Below are positions 52,184 to 61,100 of a stretch of DNA of 64,000 bases, one piece after another. Below the pieces are notes generated by a model. The model was not told the DNA's origin and made no database searches. It worked only from the letters and a program-made list of their open reading frames with translations. Source of the DNA: Spirosoma sp. 48-14. GTDB lineage: Bacteria; Bacteroidota; Bacteroidia; Cytophagales; Spirosomataceae. The stretch is taken from the NCBI RefSeq assembly GCF_001898575.1, contig NZ_MKUD01000031.1, positions 28,370 to 92,369 on the forward strand. Direction: 5' to 3'. Positions within the stretch are counted from its first letter, which is position 1. Every line of letters starts with the position of its first letter. Both the position numbers and the translations under genes were made by a program.

Positions 52184-52404
52184 GTGGATATACTAAAAAT
52201 AGTACAAACTATACTATCACGTTAAATATATAAAAACTTGAACGGACATTGTATATACGTTCGTTGGGTTTAGTTAAATATTTTTACTTCCCTTTGTTCG
52301 CATATCCACATTGCTTGCACAAATAATATTTATAATCGTATTTTACGCTAAAAAATAGTATTTGGCTGTGCCCGGTCGTACAGGGCTTAACTCCTGACGA
52401 CACA
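52184..52404. promoter_or_regulatory. Regulatory gap before the portal operon
   Basis: An AT-rich 221-base gap between divergent genes. It holds TACTAAAAATAGTA (52191-52204, palindromic) and the third TATTTTAC operator-like site at 52339-52357 (TATTTTACGCTAAAAAATA). No ORF is evident on either strand. Promoters for the structural operon and for the small reverse gene must lie here. Confidence 0.5.
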
Positions 52405-54462
52405 ATGCCAAACTTTTCGACCAGCCAGGCGCAGGAATTGATTCAGGATGCCATCGAGAACGGCACCCGGCACGATGGTTATCAGCGAACCATTGCCTTG
52501 CGTGATGACTACTTCACCATTCTGTTCGGCTTCAACTGGGAGCGCTTCATTTGCCGCTTTCCCCTTCGGGAAACCATCGACGATCACCGTCAGAAAATCG
52601 CACTCACGCATCAGAACCTGAGCAGTACGGCTTCGCTGGTCGAAAAGAAGTTCGGCCAGATCAGCCGCATTCAGGATATTAAGAAAGGTCTCAACTTCGA
52701 AGGCACTTCCAAGCGCGATCAGCAGGATTTACAGGATGTACTGAATGACTTTGGTGGTGAAGGGTCTTTTCAACGCGGCTCGCTCGACGACTATCTGACA
52801 CTGACTTACGATCAGATTGCGCTCTACGACCCCAATGCGTTTATTCTGTATGATTTTGAGCCCTTCAATGCCGATGCAGGCGAACGGGCTAGGCCATATG
52901 GGGTTCTGTTCACCTGTCAGAACGTGTATAACTTTCGGTTTACGCGTGGTGATCTGGATTATCTGTTGGTTGCGACGCAGGTCAAGTATAAAAACACCGA
53001 TGGAATCTGGCAGACGGTAACCGATCTGATCTGTTACGCGGGTCCGTTCGCGTTTCGCTACTACCTCGACAAACAGGATGGCCGAGCCGATATTCCACTG
53101 ACTGAAGACACCTTCGAAGCGACGTCAGGCGATTTATACCGCATTGTACTATTTGCACCGGGTATTCAGCGGGTGCCGGCGGTTCGGCTGGGCTACAAGC
53201 CCGATCCGATTACGGGCAATCTAACCTGCGTATCACCTGCTTTTCACGCAGCCCTTGATTTGTTCAAAGAGCTAATCGATCTGAAGGCCCAAAACGACAT
53301 TGTCAGCAAGAAGCACGGCTACCCGCAACAGTTCAAGCAGTCGCCCCCCTGCCCGGGTGAGATGAATCCGGAAACCAAATTCCGTGATACCTGCGACAAT
53401 GGGATCAACCGGCGCACAAATGAAATCTGTAACGCCTGCGGAGGCAGTGGCCATCTGGTCCATAAGTCCGAACAGGATACGCTGATCATGGATCTGCCCG
53501 ACAACCCCGAAGACTGGGCCGATCTGACCAAGCTGGTTCACACCGTAAAACCGGAACTGGAAACGATAACGACCTATGACGATAAAATCGAGAAGAAAAA
53601 ACTCGAAATCGTGCAGACCGTCTTTTCGTCGGATCAGCAGATTCAGGTACAGGGGCCATCCAAAACAGCAACCGAATACACCGTCAGCCGGGAGGATCAG
53701 AATAATACGCTACTGCCCTTTGCCGATCACAAATCATCGGTGTACAAAGCGTCGGTGATGCACATTGCGGCCCTGATGAACATTTCAGGCGAAGTCAAAC
53801 CGCTGTACGAGTTTCCGCGCGATCTGAAGCTAACGGCCATGAAAGATTTGTACGCCGATATGGAAGCGGCCCGGAAAGCGGGTGTGGGTAAGGAAGAAAT
53901 CAGCCAGATTCAGGATGACATCAACCGTAAACGTTACGAATCCGATCCGGTCGCGCTCCAGCAGTACTTCATCAAAAAGCAGCACCTGCCTTACATCAGT
54001 ATGGCGCTCGATGAATTTGAGTACAACAACGCATCGGGGCTGGTGCCTAAAGACATGGCCGTTTTGTACGCTAATTCCGATATCGTCTTTGGCGAACTGG
54101 AAATCGAGCGGCCTGACTTTTACGGATTGCCCTTCGCGGATCGGGATGCACTGGTTTCAGCCAAAGTCAAACGGCTGATCGACAAGCTACCCAAACCCGT
54201 CAGCCTGTCGGGCATTCCGACAGCTGGTTCAGATAAGCAAACAGCCATGCAACAACCAGCACAATCTCAATTTGCTGTAGGCGATTCGGTCATGCCCATT
54301 TCCGGTAAAGAGCATATGGCCTCCCATAAAGGCGTGACAATGACCGTAACCGAGATAGTGCCTGGCGAAAATGGAGGAACCTACGCATTAAAGATGCCGG
54401 ATGGAAGTATCCATAAGTGGTATCAGGGAAATGAATTAATGAGCATGACTAAATCGACCTAA
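52405..54462 (+). CDS. Portal-like protein with zinc-finger insert
   Basis: A 685-residue phage protein placed right after the terminase genes, where the portal is expected. It has the mixed alpha/beta, Tyr-rich portal character (LTYDQIALYDPNAFILYDFE; ATEYTVSREDQNNTLLPFAD). In the middle (about 310-355) lies a cysteine cluster, CPGEMNPETKFRDTC followed by CNACGGSGH, the last like a DnaJ zinc-ribbon repeat. The C-terminus after about residue 620 is a small beta-domain (FAVGDSVMPISGKEHMASHK) like a KOW/SH3 module. It likely forms the DNA entry ring; no motif proves it, and the added modules are unusual. Confidence 0.6.
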   Translation: MPNFSTSQAQELIQDAIENGTRHDGYQRTIALRDDYFTILFGFNWERFICRFPLRETIDDHRQKIALTHQNLSSTASLVEKKFGQISRIQDIKKGLNFEGTSKRDQQDLQDVLNDFGGEGSFQRGSLDDYLTLTYDQIALYDPNAFILYDFEPFNADAGERARPYGVLFTCQNVYNFRFTRGDLDYLLVATQVKYKNTDGIWQTVTDLICYAGPFAFRYYLDKQDGRADIPLTEDTFEATSGDLYRIVLFAPGIQRVPAVRLGYKPDPITGNLTCVSPAFHAALDLFKELIDLKAQNDIVSKKHGYPQQFKQSPPCPGEMNPETKFRDTCDNGINRRTNEICNACGGSGHLVHKSEQDTLIMDLPDNPEDWADLTKLVHTVKPELETITTYDDKIEKKKLEIVQTVFSSDQQIQVQGPSKTATEYTVSREDQNNTLLPFADHKSSVYKASVMHIAALMNISGEVKPLYEFPRDLKLTAMKDLYADMEAARKAGVGKEEISQIQDDINRKRYESDPVALQQYFIKKQHLPYISMALDEFEYNNASGLVPKDMAVLYANSDIVFGELEIERPDFYGLPFADRDALVSAKVKRLIDKLPKPVSLSGIPTAGSDKQTAMQQPAQSQFAVGDSVMPISGKEHMASHKGVTMTVTEIVPGENGGTYALKMPDGSIHKWYQGNELMSMTKST

Positions 54463-54464
54463 TC

Positions 54465-54539
54465 ATGAAAATGAAACCCGGCACCAAAATGCCAACGCCC
54501 AAAAAACCAACGCCCAAAAAGCCAAAACCTAAAAAGTAA
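54465..54539 (+). CDS. 24-residue Lys/Pro-rich mini-protein
   Basis: The frame from ATG at 54465 to TAA at 54537-54539 encodes MKMKPGTKMPTPKKPTPKKP followed by KPKK. It has three near-repeats of TPKKP. It lies two bases after the portal-like gene and 14 before the next gene. The extreme basic composition suggests nucleic-acid or capsid-interior contact. Expression is inferred from spacing only. Confidence 0.5.
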   Translation: MKMKPGTKMPTPKKPTPKKPKPKK

Positions 54540-54553
54540 CAAACCGGCATAAT

Positions 54554-55546
54554 ATGGACTTTACACCCTACTTAGGACTCGCCCGTACGGCTTCGGCCTG
54601 TACGGGAATCGTACCGGAGAGCATTGTCAATGACGTGCAAAATACGACGCTCATCTACCTGGACGATGTCAAGGAATTACCCATTGGCCGGGTTCCGGGC
54701 GGCAATAGCTGGGCTGTTCGCAGCAATACACGGCTACTGACCAGCAATGCGCTCAATGCCGATCTGAAAGCCTTCCTGCTCGATTCGTTTCGGGCAAGGC
54801 CTGTCTACAGTGGTCAGTTCGGAAAACCCGAATGGACGCTGTTTGTAGCCCCTGCATCGCAAACCATAACGTTTCCGTTCCATATGCGCTATCAGCAAGG
54901 CGGCAAACTGCTGATTCGCTCGATCGGGCTGATGGTTTCCGAAAATCTGACCAATCAGGTAATCGGACTCTATGCCGAAGGTAGTAACGTCGCCCTTAAG
55001 ACGCTAAACATTCCGGCCCTTACCGCTAAATCATCGCAGCAATTCAGCGTAGGTCAGCCGTGGGAAATCCCCATGGACGGGCTTCGTTACGAACTGCGCA
55101 CGACGCTACCCGATGGCGTCAAAGTAGCCAACAACAACCGGGCCTGTGGCGGCTGTGGCGGCATGGGGGCGCTGATCGGTATGATTCAGAACTGTTGCGA
55201 TGGCAAAGCTGGCGGCTACGTGATGACGCTGGGCGGCCAGTGCGATGCCGACCCGCTCCTTTTGCAACTGATGGAAAACGATCAGACACGGCTGGTTATC
55301 GCCAACATGCTGGCGTATAAGGCTGGTTACTTTCTGTGTGTAGCGCAACCCTCGGCTGCCATCGAACGCAGTACAGTGTTGGCTGAAACGGATCTAAAAG
55401 CCGATGCGGTCGCGTGTGATCAGCAGTACCTGAACCGGCTGAACTGGCTCAAAATCCAGATTCCAAAGCTCAAACTCAATATTGACAATACGTGCTTTCA
55501 GGGCGTTCAGCCGTACGGCTGGAGCCGCTCAGGAGCGTTCCGATAA
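54554..55546 (+). CDS. Virion structural protein, capsid candidate
   Basis: A 330-residue protein encoded between the portal-like gene and small head-tail genes, where major capsid or capsid-associated genes lie. It begins MDFTPYLGLARTASACTGIV and has many beta-strand stretches (TLFVAPASQTITFPFHMRYQ). A cysteine-rich loop at about 196-220 reads RACGGCGGMGALIGMIQNCC. I do not recognise a capsid family, so the role is positional inference. If another capsid gene is absent from the whole prophage, this would be the best candidate. Confidence 0.5.
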   Translation: MDFTPYLGLARTASACTGIVPESIVNDVQNTTLIYLDDVKELPIGRVPGGNSWAVRSNTRLLTSNALNADLKAFLLDSFRARPVYSGQFGKPEWTLFVAPASQTITFPFHMRYQQGGKLLIRSIGLMVSENLTNQVIGLYAEGSNVALKTLNIPALTAKSSQQFSVGQPWEIPMDGLRYELRTTLPDGVKVANNNRACGGCGGMGALIGMIQNCCDGKAGGYVMTLGGQCDADPLLLQLMENDQTRLVIANMLAYKAGYFLCVAQPSAAIERSTVLAETDLKADAVACDQQYLNRLNWLKIQIPKLKLNIDNTCFQGVQPYGWSRSGAFR

Positions 55547-55592
55547 TCAGCCAACGACTGGCTGTGTTTTTCACGTTTAACTGTTTTTTATC

Positions 55593-55952
55593 ATGAGTCT
55601 TGACATTTCGCAGCGGTTTGCCCGGTTATCGACTACCCGTCAAACCATTACGTCCGGTTCGGCAACGACCCTGACTAACGCCAAAGGCCCGATTCTGGTC
55701 CTGGTCAATCCAGCCTCATTATTGTCGGCCCATGCCATCACCTTCCCGTCGGCTCCCTTCGATGGTCAGCGGGTGCGGCTCATCTTTGGCGGCACGATCA
55801 CGGCCGGTAACGTCGTGGTTACTTCCTGTACGGTTGTTGCCAATGCGGGTCAGTCAGTTTTAGAGCCAGCGGCACCGGGTTCCAAGTCGGCTGGTACGAC
55901 ACTGGAATACGTGTACGTTGCCTCACTCACCAAGTGGTATCGGTTGGTGTAA
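55593..55952 (+). CDS. Small beta-rich virion protein
   Basis: A 119-residue protein made mostly of beta-strands (ITFPSAPFDGQRVRLIFGGT, ITAGNVVVTSCTVVANAGQS), ending in YVYVASLTKWYRLV. This pattern is seen in trimeric capsid-decoration or fibre-base domains. It is probably a decoration or head-completion protein. The next gene starts one base after its stop. Confidence 0.55.
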   Translation: MSLDISQRFARLSTTRQTITSGSATTLTNAKGPILVLVNPASLLSAHAITFPSAPFDGQRVRLIFGGTITAGNVVVTSCTVVANAGQSVLEPAAPGSKSAGTTLEYVYVASLTKWYRLV

Positions 55953-55953
55953 G

Positions 55954-56481
55954 ATGAGCACGTCAGAGTATCAACAGCGGATTGCGGCCATGCGTCAGGA
56001 GTTGGAGGCTCAGGCTCCCAACATCGCCCTGCGTATGGCCCAAACCGCGCTGACGCTGCAAAAGCGGGACATCATTCAGGACGGCATCAGTGTCGACGGT
56101 TCGTTTGCGGAGTATTCGGATAAACCCGTTTACAAATCCAGCTTCAAGAAAAAGGCATTAAACAGTGCAGGTTCTGCCTATGCGTCATCGGGCGGCAAAG
56201 GGACATGGGGTGAGTTTCGGGCGGCTCAGGGGCGAAAGTCGGATCACGTCAACCTGTTTTATACGGGTGAAATGCTGGGTTCGCTACGCATCATCTCGCA
56301 AACGCAAAATGGTTATCGCTATTCAGTGCTGACGGGCTCAGATAATGCTGACGCCATAGCCAAAATACTGGCAAACCTGTCTCGCTACGGCAACTTCCTC
56401 CTTATCCCCGCCGACCGCCAAAAGGTACTGGCCAGTGATGCCGAAATCGAAGTCCGTACCATTATTCGAAAATACTTATGA
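55954..56481 (+). CDS. Phage virion morphogenesis / HK97 gp10-like protein
   Basis: A 175-residue protein. The N-terminal helix is basic and charged. The segment DHVNLFYTGEMLGSLRIISQ matches the 'TG-x-M-L-x-S-I/L' signature of neck proteins of the gp10/virion-morphogenesis group, and a beta-rich end follows (YRYSVLTGSDNADAIAKILA). Such proteins join head and tail. The start at 55954 follows the previous stop directly; 55918 would overlap the upstream gene. The next gene overlaps by ATGA. Confidence 0.65.
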   Translation: MSTSEYQQRIAAMRQELEAQAPNIALRMAQTALTLQKRDIIQDGISVDGSFAEYSDKPVYKSSFKKKALNSAGSAYASSGGKGTWGEFRAAQGRKSDHVNLFYTGEMLGSLRIISQTQNGYRYSVLTGSDNADAIAKILANLSRYGNFLLIPADRQKVLASDAEIEVRTIIRKYL

Positions 56482-57083
56482 TTAATCAACTCATTGCGCG
56501 CTATCTGGCTGATGCCCTGGAGCCCCTGAATGGCCCGGTGATTTCGCGTCTGGCGGGTCTGGTGAAAACGCTCGAAACCGATGTGTTTACGTCAGGCAAA
56601 ATCAGCCGGTTTCCGATTCCACTGGAAGCCTCACCAGCTAGTTGTAGTCTGTCAGGCCGAGCCTTTCCGGATCTGGTGCCCGATCAGGCTGAACGCCTGA
56701 TTATCTATTTCGAGGAAATAGGATCACCAACGAGCAATCAGAGCAAGTGGACATCGCGTTTGCGGCTGATTGGCTGGGGGAATCAGGAACTGTTTCAGGA
56801 CGTATCGGCGGAGAAGGCAACGGCCGTGCTGATTGCCCGGATTGAGCGGCTATTCCGAAAAATCGTCGTTGATTCGGATTCGCCTGTTCAAAGCCTACGG
56901 TGTGAGGTGACGGGCTCACCTTCATCGGATACGAATCTGTTTAGCCGCTACACCTATTCGCAAACCAGTTCGCAGTACCTGTTTCCGCCGTATTTCGCCT
57001 TTGGATTGGATTTAGTCTTAACCTTTACCCTGCATGATGACTGCAATTTTGAACTTACTGGCCTGCCTGTTGCTGGCTGTTAG
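56478..57083 (+). CDS. Neck or tail-terminator-like protein
   Basis: A 201-residue protein encoded between the gp10-like gene and the tail chaperone, the usual place of the tail terminator. It has long helices (ARYLADALEPLNGPVISRLA; EKATAVLIARIERLFRKIVV) and strands (SKWTSRLRLIGWGNQELFQD), consistent with a small ring protein. I do not recognise the family. Its 3' end overlaps the next gene by 50 bases. Confidence 0.5.
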   Translation: MINQLIARYLADALEPLNGPVISRLAGLVKTLETDVFTSGKISRFPIPLEASPASCSLSGRAFPDLVPDQAERLIIYFEEIGSPTSNQSKWTSRLRLIGWGNQELFQDVSAEKATAVLIARIERLFRKIVVDSDSPVQSLRCEVTGSPSSDTNLFSRYTYSQTSSQYLFPPYFAFGLDLVLTFTLHDDCNFELTGLPVAGC

Positions 57084-57447
57084 TGCTGGTTTAGCGGCCA
57101 CAACGTACGTGAATACCCTCACCCAGCCGGGAATGATTCTGGCGTTTTGGGCAAAGTGGCTGTACTCGCTTCAGACCTACTTTATCACGCACGGCAAATC
57201 ATGGACGGAACGCGATGATCATTTGCTATTTCAGACTGGGCGCTACAAGGTGAGTGAGTATCTGCTCAAGCCTATTCTTAGCTGCGTATTCTGCGTGGGT
57301 GGTCAGATGGGTTTCTGGTTATCGCTGTACTATAAATTGCAGTACGATACGAATTTTAGTATTATTCTTTGCGCGCTCACGGCCGTTCTGTCTGTCTGGT
57401 TTGGGGGCGCGTTTCAATCCATTCAACAGAAATACTTTCCCCTATGA
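57034..57447 (+). CDS. Phage membrane protein with CxxC motif
   Basis: A 137-residue protein with an N-terminal hydrophobic helix (LNLLACLLLAVSAGLAATTY), a second near 30-48, a Cys pair in KPILSCVFCVGGQMGFW and a C-terminal helix (IILCALTAVLSVWFGGAF). A membrane protein inside a structural operon is unusual. It overlaps the previous gene by 50 bases and the next by ATGA, so it is genuinely part of the operon. Function unknown. Confidence 0.6.
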   Translation: MMTAILNLLACLLLAVSAGLAATTYVNTLTQPGMILAFWAKWLYSLQTYFITHGKSWTERDDHLLFQTGRYKVSEYLLKPILSCVFCVGGQMGFWLSLYYKLQYDTNFSIILCALTAVLSVWFGGAFQSIQQKYFPL

Positions 57448-57974
57448 GTGAAATAAACCATGATCTGCTGCCCGTTCGGCTGTCGCCTACGCAAAAGAAG
57501 TTTGAAGCCGGTGGCCATACCTACTACGTCGAACACGAAGCCCGGCTATCGGTCGCGCGTGACAGGTGGCTCGAAAAGTTCAATCTGTACGGACTACTGG
57601 GTCGCGATGCCGCAACGGTACTGCGTGAGATTCGCAGCGCCTACGACTCGCTCAACAGTGGTCGGGTAGTCGATGCCGGGGTGACGCTGAACAACATCCT
57701 GCTTGGGCTGGGTGATCTGAACGCAAAAGCGGCTCCGCTGTACTACATCTGTACGCTGTTTATCAACCGGCAGGATGAAGACCGGAAAGCCTACGACCTG
57801 GAATTTGCCCGTCAGAAAATCGAGGACTGGCAGGGTATCGAGCGTGATTTTTTTTTGAGCTTGGCACTAAGTTACCTAACAATTACCGGGCAGCAATTAA
57901 ACACGCTCATGGAAACCTTTTCGACGGTGAGTCTACCGGAACTGACTTTAAAAACACCCCCGTCCGACAGTTAA
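57444..57974 (+). CDS. Tail assembly chaperone, short (zero-frame) product
   Basis: A 176-residue protein encoded just upstream of the tape measure gene, the position of the lambda G-type chaperone. It opens MSEINHDLLPVRLSPTQKKF and is helical in the second half. Six codons before its stop is TTTAAAA (57947-57953), in the frame T-TTA-AAA needed for -1 slippage. Its start overlaps the previous stop by ATGA. The short product should be the major form and coat the tape measure during tail assembly. Confidence 0.75.
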   Translation: MSEINHDLLPVRLSPTQKKFEAGGHTYYVEHEARLSVARDRWLEKFNLYGLLGRDAATVLREIRSAYDSLNSGRVVDAGVTLNNILLGLGDLNAKAAPLYYICTLFINRQDEDRKAYDLEFARQKIEDWQGIERDFFLSLALSYLTITGQQLNTLMETFSTVSLPELTLKTPPSDS

Positions 57975-58141
57975 TCGTCGACAAGGATGCCCACTGGTCA
58001 AACCTGCTGCTGACATTGGCAGAAGGCAGACCCGAAGGCGTTTCGGCACTCGACCGCATGGAGACGATCGAGTTTTATCATTTCTACAAAAACTGGAAAG
58101 TTCGTCAGCAGGCCATCGCTGATGCCTATAACAAAGCCTAG
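57444..58141 (+). CDS. Tail assembly chaperone, -1 frameshift product
   Basis: Slippage on TTTAAAA after residue 170 would shift into a frame that stays open to the TAG at 58139-58141. It adds 62 residues starting NTPVRQLIVDKDAHWSNLLL and ending AIADAYNKA, for 232 in total. The extension ends two bases before the tape measure ATG. It has no start codon at its head and normal protein composition. This is the G/G-T arrangement conserved in long-tailed phages; the fusion would link the chaperone to tail-tube subunits. Read as one frame-shifted gene, not a sequencing error. Confidence 0.7.
57947..57953 (+). promoter_or_regulatory. -1 ribosomal frameshift site (slippery heptamer)
   Basis: TTTAAAA fits XXXYYYZ exactly in the reading frame of the chaperone gene (codons TTA and AAA). 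A CCCCCG stretch follows. No stable pseudoknot could be drawn by eye. Confidence 0.7.
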
Positions 58142-58143
58142 CC

Positions 58144-61100
58144 ATGCAGGATATCGACGTAAGGTATAATCTTGACCTGGACGAGTTCTTTAAAAAGATG
58201 GACCTCGTCTCGAATCGTCTGGGAACAGTCGAAGATTCGCTGACGGGCTTAAAAAGCACGAATCCGTTTGTGGCCGCTAATCAGTCGGCTCAACAGCTCA
58301 ATACGACCCTATCGACCCAGGGTCAAATCTATCAGAAGATTCAGGCGACCGCCGAAGCTTTTCGACAGGAACAGACCCGGCTCAAGCAGATTTATGCGGA
58401 GCTTAAATCCAAACAGGCTGAATTCATTGCCGCTGGTCGGTACCAGGAGCTAACCGCCCAATTGGATTTAGTTAAAGGCCGACTGGCTGAGCTCAAGAAA
58501 GGCTTTCCCGAAATTACCGATGAAGTTGAGAAGCTGGGTAAGGCCGGTAAAAGCGGTTCGGGGGGAGGCATAAAAGGCCTTGTCTCGGAACTGACAACGG
58601 CCATATCGATTTCGTTCGGTGTCGCTGAAGGCATGAAGCTGATGGTAACCGAATCGGCTAAGTTCGGCAAGGGCTTATCGCAACTCTCAGCCCTGACGGG
58701 GGTGACGGGTAAGGATTTACAGTTCCTAGCCGATGCGGCTGTCGATCTGGAAACCAAAACCGGTATTGCGGCCTCAGATATTGTTGAAGGCTTCAAACTG
58801 GTGGGAGGCATCAAGCCCGAACTGCTCGAATCAAAAGAAGCCCTGGCCAGTGTAACCGAGGAGGTTGTTGCCCTGGCGCAGGCATCAGGCGAAAGTTTGC
58901 AGGATAGCGCCACGGCCGCCGTGGGTGCGCTGAATCAATTTGGCGAAGGAGCTGATCAGGCGGGACGGTTTGTCAATGTGCTGGCCGCTGGTGCGAAAGT
59001 AGGGGCCTCCGAAGTTCGGGATACATCCGAAGCGCTGAAAGCATCGGGTACCGCCATGAAAGCGGCTGGTCTGTCGTTTGAGGAAGGCAATGCGCTCATT
59101 CAGTCGCTGGCCGGGGTGATGATTAAGGGATCAGAAGCCGGTACCGCACTCCGTAACGTGATTCTCAAACTCGAAACCGATGCCGATAAGAACCTGCGTC
59201 CGAGTATTGTTGGTCTGGACAAAGCGCTGGAGAACGCTGCGGCCAAATATGATACGACAACCGAACTAACTAAAGTATTCGGGCAGGAAAACATCGTTGC
59301 GGCCCGTCGGATCCTGGATACGCGGGGCGAAATCCAGAAACTGACCAAGGATTTGACGGGCACCGATACGGCTTATGAACAGCAACGCATCAACCTGGAC
59401 AATCTGTCGACCGACTTGGATAAACTCGGAACCTCATTCAAAGGGTTCTTTCGGGAACTGGGTGATTCGCAGGGCGGCTTTTTACGGTTCGCGATTCAAT
59501 CGTTTACTAGTTTCTTAACGCAACTTTCATCCAAAACAGGCGAATACAGGGCATTCCTGCGTGGCTTTGTGACCAACTTTACGGGCAACGTCGGCATGGG
59601 CATTGAAAACGGGATTGCTGAATACCAGCGTCAACAGCAGGCCAATGCCGCAGCTGCCAGTGCGCGTGCTCAGAATGATGAAGTTCGGAAAGTAGCCAAT
59701 CAGACGGTGAACTCCTCGATTACCAGCCGAACCAATGCGCTGGTCGGTTCGGGTATCAAAAAGGATGATGCCGCCGTACAGGCCGCTCAGGAAGCGCTAT
59801 CGACGGCGCAGGACAAACTGATTCAGGTCCGTAAGCAGTACAACGAAACAGCTTCCCAGCTTAGAACCGCCAATACCGAACAGCGAAAGCAACTCATTCA
59901 GGACGGTAAACTCGATGCCCTGGCTATCAAACAGGCTCGGGAAAATGTTGCCGTGGCCACGTCGGCTCTGAATCGGGCGAAAAAGGATCAGGCAGGCCGG
60001 GCCGCTGCGCTTAGAAGTGCGCTGAATGAACCGCTGACAGCGGATCAGAAAAAAGCCGGTAAGGATGCCCAGAAAGCCGCCGAAGATAATTACAAACTCC
60101 TGCTGTCGGCTCAGGACGAATACGTCAAGGAGTATCAGAAACTTGAAGAGCAGTTCGGTAAGGATAAACTTGAATCACTCAAAAAAGACCAGAATGCGTA
60201 TATCCTTGAACAGGCTAGGCTTGACAAAGAAGAATTAGACGCAAGAGAAGCCTACTTTTTACGTAAACTACAATTAGCGGCAGCGAAGACCACCGCTATT
60301 AATAAACTGACAGGTGTAAGAGAGCCGGTTGCCAATACAGCCGTACAGTTACCGGCCGATGTAAAAGCACAGTTTGATGCCCGTCGAAAAGAAATCGATG
60401 CGGAGGCCGATCGACAAATTCGCATCAACAAGATTCGTCAGCAGGCCGAACTTATTGGTCTTGAAAAGCAGACGAACGAAACCGAACTAAAGCTGTTTGA
60501 TGCCTACTGGGAAGAGCGGCTACTTAAAGAGGGCAAGAATTCACAGTTGTTACTGGCTCTGATCAAAAAGCGTGACTCGGATCGAAACGCACTGGTTCAG
60601 GATCAACTTATTCGTGATCAGAAAGCGCAGGAGCAAATCAGCCTGTCGAATATTCAGCTTCGGGTAAAGGGTAAAGATCAGACGGGTGCGCAGTTTAACC
60701 GACAGAATCAGCTTGACGAGATTGCTACGCAAACGGTGTCTGCTGAAAATCAGATTTACGGACTCACTCAGCAGAACGACCCCAAAAACACGCCCGAAAT
60801 CAAGCGACTGGAAGCGTTTGTAAAAGCCCTCAAGGATAAGCGTAAGGAGATTGAATTACTTGGTCCGGTGAACCGGGACATCTGGGATTTGCTGGGCGTT
60901 TCGAAGTCATTCAAGGATGAAGCCGAGCGTCAGGCGTTTACCCAGGCCACAGAGCTAATTAAAAATGCTTTTCAGGAAACTACACAGGTAGCTATTCAGG
61001 CCAGCGAGGAACGCATTGCAGCCCTTGATCAGCAGATTCAGGCCAAAGAAGAGCAAATTCGAATTGAAGAGGAGCGCGATAAGGAAGGATATGCAAACAA

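Noticed and set aside
57948..58143. Sequencing frameshift in the gene before the tape measure
   Set aside because: The exact in-phase heptamer, the -1 direction and the position before the tape measure gene are what programmed frameshifting predicts.
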